Assembly: GCA_035946615.1 (NCBI GenBank)
Contig: DASYZB010000133.1
Coordinates: 1 to 48,192, forward strand
Length of the DNA stretch: 48,192 nucleotides
Direction: 5' to 3'
Source of the DNA: Verrucomicrobiia bacterium
Lineage (GTDB): Bacteria > Verrucomicrobiota > Verrucomicrobiia > Limisphaerales > UBA8199
Shown: piece by piece, positions 34,288 through 43,683 of the stretch
How positions within the stretch are numbered: the first letter of the stretch is position 1
Layout of the letters: each line of letters starts with the position of its first letter
The notes under the pieces: model-generated
Database searches by the model: none
The model's input: only the letters and a program-made list of their open reading frames with translations
What the model was told of the DNA's origin: nothing
Made by a program: the position numbers and the translations under genes

Positions 34288-34995
34288 ATGAAGAAAACTC
34301 CCCTCCAACGCGATCGAGTCCGCGCCTTGCGCACTGCCTACCGCCTGCTGCGGCGCCATTTTGGGCATCAACATTGGTGGCCCGGCGAAACGCCCTTCGA
34401 GGTGTGTGTGGGTGCGATTCTGGCTCAAAACACCAGTTGGACCAACGTGGAACGCGCCATCGCCAATCTCAAGTCAGCCGGCCTGCTGACGCCACAGAAG
34501 CTCTTTCAAACCAGCGAAGCGCACCTGGCGCAACTCATCCGACCTGCCGGTTATTTCAACGTGAAGGCGCGCCGGTTGCGCAGTTTCCTGCGGATTCTGG
34601 TGGAACAATTTGGCGGCGACCTCGAACGGTTCTTTGCCGGGGAAACTTCCGTGATACGTGAGCGGCTGCTCGATACGCATGGTATCGGACCCGAGACAGC
34701 GGACAGCATGTTGCTTTACGCAGGCGGACACCACCGGTTTGTCATAGACGCCTACACCAAACGTATCTTCCAGCGGCACGGGTGGAGCACTGCGCTTGCG
34801 GATTACCACGATTTGCAACAGCTCTGCGAAGGCGCCCTCAACCAGAAGCGCCGATGCAATCGGCTGGATTATTGGCAGGACTTCCACGCCCAGTTGGTCA
34901 TGGTCGGAAAACACTTTTGTCGCACAAAGAACCCTGCATGCGGTTCCTGCCCGTTGCGTCCGCTGCTGCCCCCGGCCCTGAGAGACGTTAGTTAG
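34288..34995 (+). CDS. endonuclease III-related DNA glycosylase (COG2231/MagIII-like)
   Basis: 235 residues with a helix-hairpin-helix-GPD fold. LDTHGIGPETADSMLLYAGG followed by FVIDAYTKRI provides the hairpin and catalytic Asp154. The lysine used by Nth for beta-lyase chemistry is replaced by Glu136, as in COG2231 proteins such as H. pylori MagIII, so it is probably a monofunctional glycosylase for damaged (alkylated?) bases. The C-terminus has three of the four [4Fe-4S] cysteines (C211, C218, C221); the fourth position is Leu227, so cluster binding is doubtful. It lies between the S53 peptidase and the mannose synthase with no obvious link. Confidence 0.85.
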   Translation: MKKTPLQRDRVRALRTAYRLLRRHFGHQHWWPGETPFEVCVGAILAQNTSWTNVERAIANLKSAGLLTPQKLFQTSEAHLAQLIRPAGYFNVKARRLRSFLRILVEQFGGDLERFFAGETSVIRERLLDTHGIGPETADSMLLYAGGHHRFVIDAYTKRIFQRHGWSTALADYHDLQQLCEGALNQKRRCNRLDYWQDFHAQLVMVGKHFCRTKNPACGSCPLRPLLPPALRDVS

Positions 34996-35055
34996 GAATC
35001 TTGGCTTGTTTTCGGAAAGGATGTCGCCTATCTAATCATTGGGCCTGCGCATCCC

Positions 35056-35823
35056 ATGAACAAGACCCTCGTCGTCGTACCGACTTTCAACGAACGGGAG
35101 AACCTCCCGCCGCTGACCCAGCGGCTGCTGGCGTTGCCGGTCGCGGTGGACATTCTCGTAGTCGATGACAATTCGCCCGACGACACCGGCAAGCTGGCTG
35201 CCCAGTTGGCCTCGCGGCATCCCTCCATTCACGTCCTGCACCGGACGGAAAAGAATGGTCTGGGTCGCGCCTACATTGCAGGCTTTAAGTGGGCGCTCGA
35301 ACAGGGATATGAATTTGTCTTCGAACTGGATGGGGACCTCTCTCATAATCCAGACGACATTCCCATGTTTTTGGAAGCGGCTCGTGAAGCCGATCTCGTA
35401 CTGGGCTCTCGCTACCTCAACGGCATCCGAATTATCAACTGGCCCCTCAGCCGCCTGATGTTGAGCAAATGCGCGGCCAAATACGTCCAGATTGTGACGG
35501 GGATGCCTTTTACCGACCCGACCGGCGGGTATAAATGCTTTCGCCGCCGCGCCCTGCAAGCCATCGATCTGGCGGCGATTAATTCAAATGGCTACAGCTT
35601 CCAAATCGAGATGACCCATCGGCTCTGGCGCCAGCGAATGCGCGTGGTCGAAGTGCCCATCATCTTCACAGACCGTTACCAGGGCCATTCCAAAATGACC
35701 GGCCACATCATTCGCGAAGCGTTTCTGATGGTGTGGCGGCTCTGGATTCAAAACCGCCTGCGCCGCCGCCCGCTCGGTCCACCAGACAAAGCCGACATGC
35801 CTGCGCCTTCAAGGGCTGGTTAA
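35056..35823 (+). CDS. polyprenol-phosphate mannosyltransferase (DPM1-like, GT2)
   Basis: 255 residues. The GT-A fold of family 2 is evident: VVVPTFNERENLP at the start, ILVVDDNSPDDTG for nucleotide-sugar binding, ELDGDLSHNPDDIP as the metal-binding acidic motif, and DPTGGYKCFRRRAL plus YSFQIEMTHRLW in the acceptor half. DPM1-like enzymes move mannose from GDP-mannose to polyprenyl phosphate on the inner membrane face. There is no C-terminal membrane domain, so this is the soluble type. It would supply the lipid donor for the GT-C proteins at 2861, 18662 and 37700. Glucose as the donor sugar cannot be excluded. Confidence 0.88.
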   Translation: MNKTLVVVPTFNERENLPPLTQRLLALPVAVDILVVDDNSPDDTGKLAAQLASRHPSIHVLHRTEKNGLGRAYIAGFKWALEQGYEFVFELDGDLSHNPDDIPMFLEAAREADLVLGSRYLNGIRIINWPLSRLMLSKCAAKYVQIVTGMPFTDPTGGYKCFRRRALQAIDLAAINSNGYSFQIEMTHRLWRQRMRVVEVPIIFTDRYQGHSKMTGHIIREAFLMVWRLWIQNRLRRRPLGPPDKADMPAPSRAG

Positions 35824-35859
35824 TCGCGGCTGTTTTGGAGGGTTCCCTTCAACACCATT

Positions 35860-36636
35860 TTACCGGTGTCCACCGCCGTGGCCCCCTGAAAACCCGCCGC
35901 CGCGGCCACCGAAGTGACCGCCGCCGAAATGACCGCCCCCAAAATGGCCGAAATCGCCGTAATGATGGAACCCACCGTAGAACCCGCCAAAGCCGAATGT
36001 AACGACCGGCCCTCCATAATACCCTCCCCAATAGGGGTACGAATAGCCGTAATCATAATACGGATAATAAGGGTTTACTGGTGTGTAAGGAATCACGTAC
36101 GTGGTCGAAGGGGCCGGGGCAGGCTCAACTGGCTGAGGGGCAGTTTGATCATAGCCGGGAGGCGGGCCTGAGTAGTAAGGGGCTGGTGGGACCGTATTGG
36201 CATCCGGGACAGGGGGCGCGTTGGGGACACCTGGCGCGACACCAGGCGGCATGGGTTGGGGCGTGACGCTCTCCACAGCTCTTCGACGCTGATCGAGCAT
36301 AGCACTCACGACACGGTCAGAAACACCTTGGTCGCGAAGATAAACAATATCGCCTGGGCTCAGATTATAAATAGTGCCTGTGCTTCGAATGTAGTTGATG
36401 ATGACATCATCACTGACCTGTGCGCGGGCCAGTTTTACGACATCAGCAAGACCATAGGGCAGGGTCTGGGTTTGGGGCGCGCTCACTGCCGGAAGCCCCG
36501 CAGACGGTGCGGCGGTTGTAGCCCCGGCCATATCGGCAACTGGGGCGTTGGTGTCGGCTGCCATGGCGGTGGATAGAATGCAGATGGCGCTTATCACAGG
36601 GAGGCAGCGGCGAGGAAAGAGCATCGAGGTTTTCAT
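35860..36636 (-). CDS. secreted Pro/Tyr/Gly-rich protein
   Basis: 258 residues with a signal peptide ending at about STAMAAD. A short helical domain (residues 62-116; LADVVKLARAQVSDDVIINY, VYLRDQGVSDRVVSAMLDQ) is of a type common in Verrucomicrobia and Planctomycetes. It is followed by a Pro-rich linker, a Tyr-rich stretch (PYYPYYDYGYSYPYWGGYYG) and a Gly/His/Phe-rich tail (GHFGGGHFGG repeats). The tail may bind metal or self-associate. Function unknown; it is probably a surface or matrix protein. Confidence 0.75.
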   Translation of the reverse strand: MKTSMLFPRRCLPVISAICILSTAMAADTNAPVADMAGATTAAPSAGLPAVSAPQTQTLPYGLADVVKLARAQVSDDVIINYIRSTGTIYNLSPGDIVYLRDQGVSDRVVSAMLDQRRRAVESVTPQPMPPGVAPGVPNAPPVPDANTVPPAPYYSGPPPGYDQTAPQPVEPAPAPSTTYVIPYTPVNPYYPYYDYGYSYPYWGGYYGGPVVTFGFGGFYGGFHHYGDFGHFGGGHFGGGHFGGRGGGFSGGHGGGHR

Positions 36637-36729
36637 AACTGCGGAAAACTATTTTCGTTCTGAAAGTACAGTGGACCGAGCCATCGCTGGTGTCAAGCAC
36701 AGGAACTCCTATCGAAGGCACTACCGGCA

Positions 36730-37575
36730 CTACTGAACCGGGGCTGAGCTGCGCTGCTGCAGCCAAAGAATATCAGGATTGTCAGGATTGCTCTGTATGC
36801 TGTTGGCCCCGGAAGCATCGAGACGGCGACTGCGTGGGTCGAGCCATCGATGCAGTTCATCGTGACCGTCGGCAAAGGCCAGCATGGTGCTCAGACCGTG
36901 ATCGGTGCCGGGCCAATCCAACCAGCGGGTGGGGTTGGTCGTCATGTTGAGCCGGAACGTCAGGCTATAAAGGTCAAATTTGTCTTTGTGCATGATGACC
37001 CAAAGACCGGGCGGCCCCGGCTGGGTAATGTCGGTCAACCGGCCATAGGTGCGCCAGGGGCCGGCGACAGCGCGGTTGCGATTATTGCCATCCATCCAGG
37101 GGGCATCGACGGCTCCCACCGATAAGGGCTGGCTGCCTACGGCGCCATTCACGTCGTAGCTGCGCATCCGAGGATAACTATAGCCGCCCGAGTCGGTCCA
37201 AAGTGTCTTGTCCGCCGGGCATTTCCATGTGCCGGCTGAGTGGATATAGGCACCCAATTTGGCGCGTTGCGGATCGATGAGCCACAGGATATTGGTTGCT
37301 TCCGGGAACTTGATGCCGCCCATGACAAAGCCGCGTGGATTGTCGATACTATTGGGAGGGAACCAGTCGTTGCAGTCGTTGGCATACAAGTGGACCGCCA
37401 CCATGATCTGCCGGCCATTGCCCAGGCAGTAGGCGCTATAGGACTTTTCCCTTGCTTTGGACAGTACCGGAAGGAGCAAGGCGGCCAGAATGGCAATGAT
37501 AGCAATCACCACCAGCAACTCTATAAGAGTAAAGCCGGGTGGCACTCTAACTGTGATTTTGCGCGGCTGGCCCAT
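36730..37575 (-). CDS. prepilin-like protein with H-X9-DG tail
   Basis: 281 residues. [20 protein letters not shown] followed by [14 protein letters not shown] is a type IV prepilin/pseudopilin leader: cleavage after the Gly of PPG, then methylated Phe and a hydrophobic assembly helix. The C-terminal part has [12 protein letters not shown], the H-X9-DG motif that marks the large pseudopilin family of Planctomycetes and Verrucomicrobia. Such proteins number dozens per genome and their roles are mostly unknown. No secretion or pilus machinery is nearby. Confidence 0.9.
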   Translation of the reverse strand: MGQPRKITVRVPPGFTLIELLVVIAIIAILAALLLPVLSKAREKSYSAYCLGNGRQIMVAVHLYANDCNDWFPPNSIDNPRGFVMGGIKFPEATNILWLIDPQRAKLGAYIHSAGTWKCPADKTLWTDSGGYSYPRMRSYDVNGAVGSQPLSVGAVDAPWMDGNNRNRAVAGPWRTYGRLTDITQPGPPGLWVIMHKDKFDLYSLTFRLNMTTNPTRWLDWPGTDHGLSTMLAFADGHDELHRWLDPRSRRLDASGANSIQSNPDNPDILWLQQRSSAPVQ

Positions 37576-37699
37576 ATGCCTGGATTAAAAACGGCTGCGC
37601 CGCACTTTGCATCAAAACATCAAAACAAGCGGTCGATTCTCAATGATCCGTGTTTTTCGGATTTTTGTCAAATCACACGAACCATGAAGCTATTGTTGG

Positions 37700-39604
37700 C
37701 TATGGGTTTGTGCTGTTAAAGCGCGCCGAGCAGAAATCAACTTGCTGTTCGAGAGCGCGCGCCAAGCCGGGGTTGCCTTGCTCCCGGGCCAGCGACAGAC
37801 CGCGCCGCGCGGCGGCCAAGGCCTCGGGGTAGCGCCCCTCGTCGGCGTAAGCCCTGGAAAGGGTTCGGAGGACCATCGGATTGGTCCCTCCGCAAAGCTG
37901 GTTGACCTGCTCTGCCAAATGAATTGCCTGGAAAACGTTGCGCACTGAGGGGTCTTTGCTGGTCGCCAGCACCCAGGCCGCCAAGCCCAGGTTGTTCTGG
38001 GCATCCGCAAAATCGGGACGGACGGCCAGAGCTTGTTGGAACTCGGAGATGGCCTCCTGGATACGGCCCTTCTGGAAGAGGGCATTGCCCAAATTGCAGT
38101 GGCTCTCAGGGTCGCGGGGCTTGAGTTGGAGCGCGGCCTGATACTGCGTGATGGCTTCATCGACGCGTCCTGCGCGAAGCAAGGCATTGGCCAGGTTATA
38201 GTGCACATCCTCGTCTGCGGGATCAATCTGGAGGACACGCCGATAGAGCGTGACCGCCTCCTCCAGATGCCCCTGATGGAGAAGCGCATTGCCAAGCTGG
38301 TAGAGGGCGAGGACGCTGCTCGGGTTGCGTTCAAGGGTCGTGCGCCAGAGGGTTTCGGCGTCCTTGTACATCCCGCTCTGCTGCCAGGTGAGCGTTCCCA
38401 AAACCAGCAACAACCCGCCGTAGCAGCCTGGTTTCAGGAAGGCGCTGCTGGGCCTGATTCGATCCAGCAGGAGAGTGATGCCCGCTCCTGCCAGGGCCAG
38501 CGGGCCAATGCTGGCGATGTATTGGTAATGGTCAGCCACAAAACTGTATCGAAAGGTGTAAAGCATGATGAACCCCAGCAGCGGGCTTAAGGTTGCTACG
38601 TAAAACAAGGCAGTCACTTCGAGACAGCGCCCAATCCATCGCCGTAGAGCCAGGAGCACCCCCGCCGCCCCCGCGCAGGCCACCAGCCAGCCATAGGCCA
38701 GCGGGTCAGCAGGATTGATTGTCCATCGCGGATAGCTGAACGTGAGGTGACTTGGCCAGATCAATTTGGCCGCGTAAAACCAAATCGCCCGGCTCGCAAT
38801 CAATACCCGCTCCAAGAAACTAATATCAAAGGTCTTGCCCTGTGTGCCCTGGTGGTGGCGTTCCCACCACATCGCCACAAGCCCCATCCCAAGCCCCAAA
38901 ACGATGAAAGGGAGGATGCTCACCCACTGTCGTCTTTCCATCGGCTTGCCCCGTAACCACAGGATGAGCATCATTGCCGCCGGTAAAGTGCAGGCCGTTG
39001 TCTTGCTGGAGAGGGCCAGGGCAAAAAGCGCTAACGCCAAGGCACACCAGGGCCAGATTACTTTTGTGGCTGCTTGCCCGATAAATTCGAGCCAACACAG
39101 CAGACTCAGTAATTGGAAAAACAAGCACAGGACGTTTTTGCGTTCCGTAATCCACGCCACGGATTCTACCTGCACGGGGTGCAGGACAAATAGCGCCGCG
39201 GCGAGCCATGCTCCGGGGACATCCAGCCGCCGCAGCAAACGCCACAAAAGCAGCGCGTTGGCCGCATGCAGAAGAATATTAACCAGATGATAGCCGGTCG
39301 GGTTCAACCCCCAAATTCGCCGCTCAACCCAAAAAGTCGTGTAGGTGAGTGGAAAGTACTGTGACGGTGATTCCAGCGAGAACCAAGTCCGCCACAAACC
39401 TCCAGGTTCGGTCAGCAGCTTGTTCTGGGTGATATAGGCGTCATCGTCCCAAACAAAGCCGCCATTCCAGGCCCGATGGTAAACGAGCAGCGTAGCGGCC
39501 ACCAGAATGAGGCCCATCAACCAACCGCGCCTGCCTTGCCACATGAGGAACGAATACCGCAATTGGGCGCCAGCGACAATTGATTTTGATGCGGGCCCGT
39601 TCAT
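37700..39604 (-). CDS. TMTC-like GT-C membrane protein with TPR repeats
   Basis: 634 residues. About ten membrane segments fill residues 30-410. The first loop has the acidic motif GGFVWDDDAYITQNKLL (D53-D55), the mark of GT-C sugar transferases using polyprenyl-phosphate donors, and ALFVLHPVQVESVAWITERK corresponds to the HPxxxEAVxxxxGRxD block of animal TMTC1-4 O-mannosyltransferases. Five to six TPR units fill residues about 415-600 (LALYQLGNALLHQGHLEEAV; VHYNLANALLRAGRVDEAIT), again as in TMTC. It likely transfers mannose to secreted proteins; the mannose synthase at 35056 would make the donor. The ATG at 39604 lacks a strong ribosome site; Met at 39544 is an alternative start. Confidence 0.88.
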   Translation of the reverse strand: MNGPASKSIVAGAQLRYSFLMWQGRRGWLMGLILVAATLLVYHRAWNGGFVWDDDAYITQNKLLTEPGGLWRTWFSLESPSQYFPLTYTTFWVERRIWGLNPTGYHLVNILLHAANALLLWRLLRRLDVPGAWLAAALFVLHPVQVESVAWITERKNVLCLFFQLLSLLCWLEFIGQAATKVIWPWCALALALFALALSSKTTACTLPAAMMLILWLRGKPMERRQWVSILPFIVLGLGMGLVAMWWERHHQGTQGKTFDISFLERVLIASRAIWFYAAKLIWPSHLTFSYPRWTINPADPLAYGWLVACAGAAGVLLALRRWIGRCLEVTALFYVATLSPLLGFIMLYTFRYSFVADHYQYIASIGPLALAGAGITLLLDRIRPSSAFLKPGCYGGLLLVLGTLTWQQSGMYKDAETLWRTTLERNPSSVLALYQLGNALLHQGHLEEAVTLYRRVLQIDPADEDVHYNLANALLRAGRVDEAITQYQAALQLKPRDPESHCNLGNALFQKGRIQEAISEFQQALAVRPDFADAQNNLGLAAWVLATSKDPSVRNVFQAIHLAEQVNQLCGGTNPMVLRTLSRAYADEGRYPEALAAARRGLSLAREQGNPGLARALEQQVDFCSARFNSTNP

Positions 39605-39653
39605 GCAGGCAGTTCATGCTTGATTTGAAGCGAGCGCTCCTTACTTTCCACAG

Positions 39654-42596
39654 ATGCTAGTTACGGAAGCTCCAGATAAAGTTTCGACCAACGGCTCAGA
39701 GCCTGGCGCGGCGCGGGCCAGTGCCCGGGCCCCCGATGTTTGGTTGTCACATCCTGATTCATTTGCGCGGCGGCATATCGGCCCCAGCGCGGAGGAAACC
39801 TGCCAGATGCTCGAGTTGCTCGGCTACAGCAGCCTTGGGGCAATGATGGACGAGGCAATTCCAGCGGGCATTCGTCTCAACAGGCCGCTCCAATTACCCG
39901 CCGGGCGGAGCGAGCACGAAGTCCTGGACGAATTAAAGGCCATTGCCGGGCAGAACCAGGTGTTCCGATCCTACATCGGAATGGGTTATTCGGATTGCAT
40001 CACTCCGGCCGTTATCCAGCGCAACCTGCTGGAAAACCCCGGCTGGTACACCCAATACACCCCTTACCAGGCCGAGATATCTCAAGGGCGCCTGGAAGGG
40101 CTTCTGGCCTTTCAAACAATGATCATTGATTTGACAGGGCTCGATGTAGCCAATGCCTCGTTGCTGGATGAGGGGACGGCAGCCGCTGAGGCGATGTCAA
40201 TGTGCCATGGGCTAAAGGCGGAGCGGAACATTTTTTTTGTCTCGGCAGAATGCCATCCCCAGACGATCGATGTGGTTAACACGCGCGCTAAGGCATTGGG
40301 AATCGAAGTGCTGGTTGGTGATCATCGCCTGTTCCAATTTGACCAGCGCGTCTTTGGCGCTTTAGTCCAGTACCCGGACACCTACGGGGAGGTGCACGAT
40401 TATGCGGGTTTTGTGGAGCAGGCGCACGCGGCGGGCGCGTTGGTGGCCGTGGCAGCAGACCTATTAAGCCTCACTTTGCTGCGCGCCCCCGGCGAGTTTG
40501 GAGCAGACATCGCCTTGGGCAGCGCGCAACGTTTTGGAGTGCCCCTGGGATACGGCGGGCCGCATGCGGCGTTTTTCGCGACACGCGAAGTTTTCAAACG
40601 GCATATGCCCGGGCGCATTGTCGGGGCATCCAAGGATGCAACCGGGCGGCCCGGGCTGCGGTTGGCGCTCCAGACGCGCGAGCAGCATATCCGCCGCGAG
40701 AAGGCCACCAGCAATATCTGCACCGCCCAAGCACTGCTGGCCAACATCGCCGCCATGTACGCTTGTTATCATGGGCCAGTCGGATTGAAACGGATTGCGT
40801 CGCGCACACGATTGCTGGCGCAGATACTGGCCAAGGGCCTCGAGCGCCTGGGTTACAAGACCGGGCCCGCAATCTTTTTCGACACCGTCCGCGTGGACAT
40901 CGGAAACCAAAGCAGCGAACGCATCATCAAGCTGGCTGAAGGCCACAAAATGAATTTCCGCAACCTGGATGAACGGGCGTTTGGGCTCTCGCTGGATGAG
41001 ACAACCAACGAGACGGACCTAGCGGAGATATGGCGCGTGTTCAATGCGGATCGCGCTCCGGGTTTTACGCCGGAGGAGCTGGCTGCCGATGTGGAGTTCG
41101 AGTATCCCGCCAAGCTGGCTCGCACGAGCCCCTATCTGGCGCATCCATTGTTCAACCGCCACCATTCGGAGACCGAGATGATGCGCTACCTGAAACGGTT
41201 GGAGGCGCGCGATTTATCTCTGACAACCTCGATGATTCCACTCGGTTCCTGCACGATGAAGCTCAATGCGGCTTTCGAAATGCTCCCCGTCACATGGCCC
41301 GAACTGAACCGGTTGCATCCTTTTTCCCCGCTGCGGCAGGCCCGAGGTTACCAGGTGTTGTTTCAGCAATTGGAGGAGTGGCTGGCTGAGGTGACCGGGT
41401 TTGAAGGCATCTCGCTGCAGCCCAATGCGGGGTCGCAGGGTGAGTATTCGGGGTTGCTGGTCATCCGTGCCTGGCACCAGAGCCGGGGCGAGGGTCATCG
41501 CAACGTCTGCTTGATCCCTGCCTCCGCCCATGGGACCAACCCGGCCAGCGCCGTGATGGCGGGCTTGCGGGTCGTGCCGGTCGCTTGCGATGCCCAGGGC
41601 AACATCGACCTTGCCGACCTCAAGGCCAAAGCCGAGGCGCACCGGGCCTCTCTGGCGGCTCTCATGGTCACCTATCCATCGACTCATGGTGTCTTTGAGG
41701 AAGGAATCCGGGAGCTTTGTGAGATCGTTCACGCCAGTGGAGGGCAGGTGTACATGGATGGAGCCAACCTCAATGCCCAAGTCGGCCTGTGCCGTCCCGG
41801 CGATATCGGGGCTGATGTTTGCCATCTCAACCTGCACAAGACCTTTTGCATCCCGCACGGCGGTGGCGGGCCGGGCATGGGCCCCATTGGAGTGGCGGGG
41901 CACCTGGTCGATTTTCTGCCAGGCCATTCCGTTGTGAACCTGGGCGGCGAGAATCCGGTTGGCGCGGTCGCCTCCGCCCCGTGGGGGAGCGCGAGCATCC
42001 TGCCCATCTCCTGGGCCTATATCGCCGCCATGGGAGCAAAGGGCCTGACCGAGGCCAGCCAATATGCAATTCTCAATGCCAACTATATCGCGCGCCGTTT
42101 GCAAAGTTTTTACCCGGTGCTTTATCGCGGAGCAGCCGGTTTGGTGGCGCACGAGTGCATCCTGGATATGCGCCAATTCCGAAACGTGACGGTCGAGGAT
42201 GTGGCAAAGCGGCTGATGGATTATGGCTTTCATGCGCCAACGATTTCCTGGCCCGTGCCCGGCACCATGATGGTCGAGCCAACCGAAAGCGAGTCGAAGG
42301 AAGAGTTGGACCGCTTTTGCGATGCCTTAATCAGCATTCACGCCGAAATCCAGGCCATCGAGTTGGGCCAGGTGGACCGTCAGAATAACCTGCTCAAGAA
42401 CGCGCCGCACACGGCAGAGGTTTTGGCGGCAGAAACCTGGGAGCGGCCCTATACCCGCCAGCAGGCCTGTTTCCCGGCGCCCTGGCTGCGAGAGTCCAAG
42501 TTCTGGCCGCCGGTCGGGCGAATCGATAACGTATACGGCGACAGAAATCTCGTCTGCACTTGCGGGGGCATGGAAGATTACAAAGAACAACGATGA
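39654..42596 (+). CDS. gcvP: glycine dehydrogenase (decarboxylating), P-protein
   Basis: 980 residues, a full-length fused P-protein. It takes glycine, releases CO2 and passes the aminomethyl group to the lipoyl arm of GcvH. The PLP-binding lysine is K729 in [21 protein letters not shown]-terminal blocks include [16 protein letters not shown] and [20 protein letters not shown]. An N-terminal extension of about 30 residues precedes these. Its usual partners gcvT and gcvH are not beside it. Instead it overlaps a hemerythrin gene by ATGA, so these two are translated together. Confidence 0.95.
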   Translation: MLVTEAPDKVSTNGSEPGAARASARAPDVWLSHPDSFARRHIGPSAEETCQMLELLGYSSLGAMMDEAIPAGIRLNRPLQLPAGRSEHEVLDELKAIAGQNQVFRSYIGMGYSDCITPAVIQRNLLENPGWYTQYTPYQAEISQGRLEGLLAFQTMIIDLTGLDVANASLLDEGTAAAEAMSMCHGLKAERNIFFVSAECHPQTIDVVNTRAKALGIEVLVGDHRLFQFDQRVFGALVQYPDTYGEVHDYAGFVEQAHAAGALVAVAADLLSLTLLRAPGEFGADIALGSAQRFGVPLGYGGPHAAFFATREVFKRHMPGRIVGASKDATGRPGLRLALQTREQHIRREKATSNICTAQALLANIAAMYACYHGPVGLKRIASRTRLLAQILAKGLERLGYKTGPAIFFDTVRVDIGNQSSERIIKLAEGHKMNFRNLDERAFGLSLDETTNETDLAEIWRVFNADRAPGFTPEELAADVEFEYPAKLARTSPYLAHPLFNRHHSETEMMRYLKRLEARDLSLTTSMIPLGSCTMKLNAAFEMLPVTWPELNRLHPFSPLRQARGYQVLFQQLEEWLAEVTGFEGISLQPNAGSQGEYSGLLVIRAWHQSRGEGHRNVCLIPASAHGTNPASAVMAGLRVVPVACDAQGNIDLADLKAKAEAHRASLAALMVTYPSTHGVFEEGIRELCEIVHASGGQVYMDGANLNAQVGLCRPGDIGADVCHLNLHKTFCIPHGGGGPGMGPIGVAGHLVDFLPGHSVVNLGGENPVGAVASAPWGSASILPISWAYIAAMGAKGLTEASQYAILNANYIARRLQSFYPVLYRGAAGLVAHECILDMRQFRNVTVEDVAKRLMDYGFHAPTISWPVPGTMMVEPTESESKEELDRFCDALISIHAEIQAIELGQVDRQNNLLKNAPHTAEVLAAETWERPYTRQQACFPAPWLRESKFWPPVGRIDNVYGDRNLVCTCGGMEDYKEQR

Positions 42597-43057
42597 AAAT
42601 CACCGAAGCCCTCTTTGCAGAACACCTGGTGTTTCACAATATGTTCGACCATATCGAAGACGCGACGCCGGGTTTCAAGACCTTGGGCGAAGTCAAAGCC
42701 ATTGCGGCAGTTATGGAATCGATGTTGAAGTCCCACTCGGATTCGGAAGACGATCTCTTTCTCGGGCCATTGGAACATTGTTTCGAGCAAATCGGGCAGC
42801 GAGATGCGTTTCTGGAAGAGCACCTGGAGATGGACGGCAACCTCCAACGCGTCTTGCACGCCACCCGCCTTAAAGACGCGCAGCAACTGCTGCTCCGAGC
42901 CGTCAGGCACTCCCGGCAGCATTTCGATCGGGAGGAGCGCATCGTTTTTCCCATGGCCGAACAGGTCCTCAAGCAAAAGACGCTCACCGAGTTGGGCCGG
43001 AGCTGGATGGACCAACGGGCACAAAGCCCGCTCCTGGTCGCCGCAGCATTGGAATAG
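42593..43057 (+). CDS. hemerythrin-domain protein
   Basis: 154 residues from ATG at 42593, overlapping the gcvP stop. The four-helix bundle has the expected di-iron ligands: H11/H15/H20 in [16 protein letters not shown]48/E52 in [12 protein letters not shown]77 in EEHLEMD and H110/E114 in [13 protein letters not shown]. Such domains bind oxygen or nitric oxide or serve as iron or redox sensors. Its coupling to gcvP suggests that glycine cleavage in this organism is tied to oxygen or iron status, but that is inference. Confidence 0.85.
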   Translation: MKITEALFAEHLVFHNMFDHIEDATPGFKTLGEVKAIAAVMESMLKSHSDSEDDLFLGPLEHCFEQIGQRDAFLEEHLEMDGNLQRVLHATRLKDAQQLLLRAVRHSRQHFDREERIVFPMAEQVLKQKTLTELGRSWMDQRAQSPLLVAAALE

Positions 43058-43190
43058 TGGGTCGAAGTGAAATTAGGTTAACTGCAAGCATTCTTGAATC
43101 CCGAACCGTCTGTATTTACGGTGAAGATTCCAGCGAACCACCCGCGCGTCGTGCCGTAAAGCGTATCACCCGAAATAATTAACGAGTTCC

Positions 43191-43232
43191 GGTGGCGCTG
43201 AAGACCTCGAAGTTGCGGTTGATCTTGGCGTT
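43191..43232 (-). mobile_element. 42-base IS91-like transposase remnant
   Basis: The sequence matches 130-171 at 41 of 42 bases. On the minus strand it encodes NAKINRNFEVFSAT of the Y2-type transposase. Nothing recognisable of the rest of the gene remains on either side. Confidence 0.75.
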
Positions 43233-43249
43233 AAGGGCCGTCAGCCCAT

Positions 43250-43318
43250 GGGTCAGAACAACTTATTTTCCGCCGGGAGAAAACCCCTCGCCTGAAAATA
43301 AATAAGTTGTTCTGACCC
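43250..43318. repeat. 18-bp perfect inverted repeat (REP/MITE-like)
   Basis: GGGTCAGAACAACTTATT at 43250-43267 is repeated in reverse at 43301-43318, with a 33-base loop. A GGGTCAG start is a feature I associate with REP elements mobilised by Y1-type TnpA-REP transposases. It lies 17 bases from the IS91 remnant. A 14-base perfect palindrome (CCAAGGATCCTTGG) follows at 43326-43339. Confidence 0.7.
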
Positions 43319-43344
43319 AAAGGATCCAAGGATCCTTGGAAGGA

Positions 43345-43551
43345 TCAGAGGGGCGTCTCCGAAGACAGATTCATCGTATCCAGGTCCTGGGCTCGGATTA
43401 TCGCCTGGCAGATTTGAGGCTTTTCGCCAGGAATGACATAAGGGCTGCCGTGGGGCTCGTAACCTTGCTGGATAGAGGAGTCAACCTGCTTGTCCAAGGC
43501 CTTTATGTCTGTGTCAACGGCTGTGAAATATTCCAGTATTCTTCTGCTCAT
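43345..43551 (-). CDS. DUF1737-domain small protein
   Basis: 68 residues from ATG at 43551, chosen because GACGGAG stands six bases before it; an in-frame TTG at 43566 would add five residues. The sequence ILEYFTAVDTDIKALDKQVD, then SSIQQGYEPHGSPYVI, fits DUF1737, a small domain of unknown function with a conserved G(W/Y)xPxGxP core. It lies alone among mobile-element debris, so it may have been brought in by transfer. Confidence 0.65.
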   Translation of the reverse strand: MSRRILEYFTAVDTDIKALDKQVDSSIQQGYEPHGSPYVIPGEKPQICQAIIRAQDLDTMNLSSETPL

Positions 43552-43683
43552 AGATGGCTCCGTCAATCAGACCGCACCAGCATGCCGTGAAGGCGCAAAA
43601 TTCACAAGTTTCGATTGGCTCGTGAGGACTGCTGCATCCTCTGCGGACTCGACACGCCCCTGCCGTCATCGTAGGATAAACCC

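Noticed and set aside
36774-36795. CAGGATT repeat
   Set aside because: It lies inside the prepilin gene and just encodes a repeated Asn-Pro-Asp.
43320-43335. Tandem AAGGATCC pair as a longer repeat array
   Set aside because: Only two copies, and they form part of a single 14-base palindrome.
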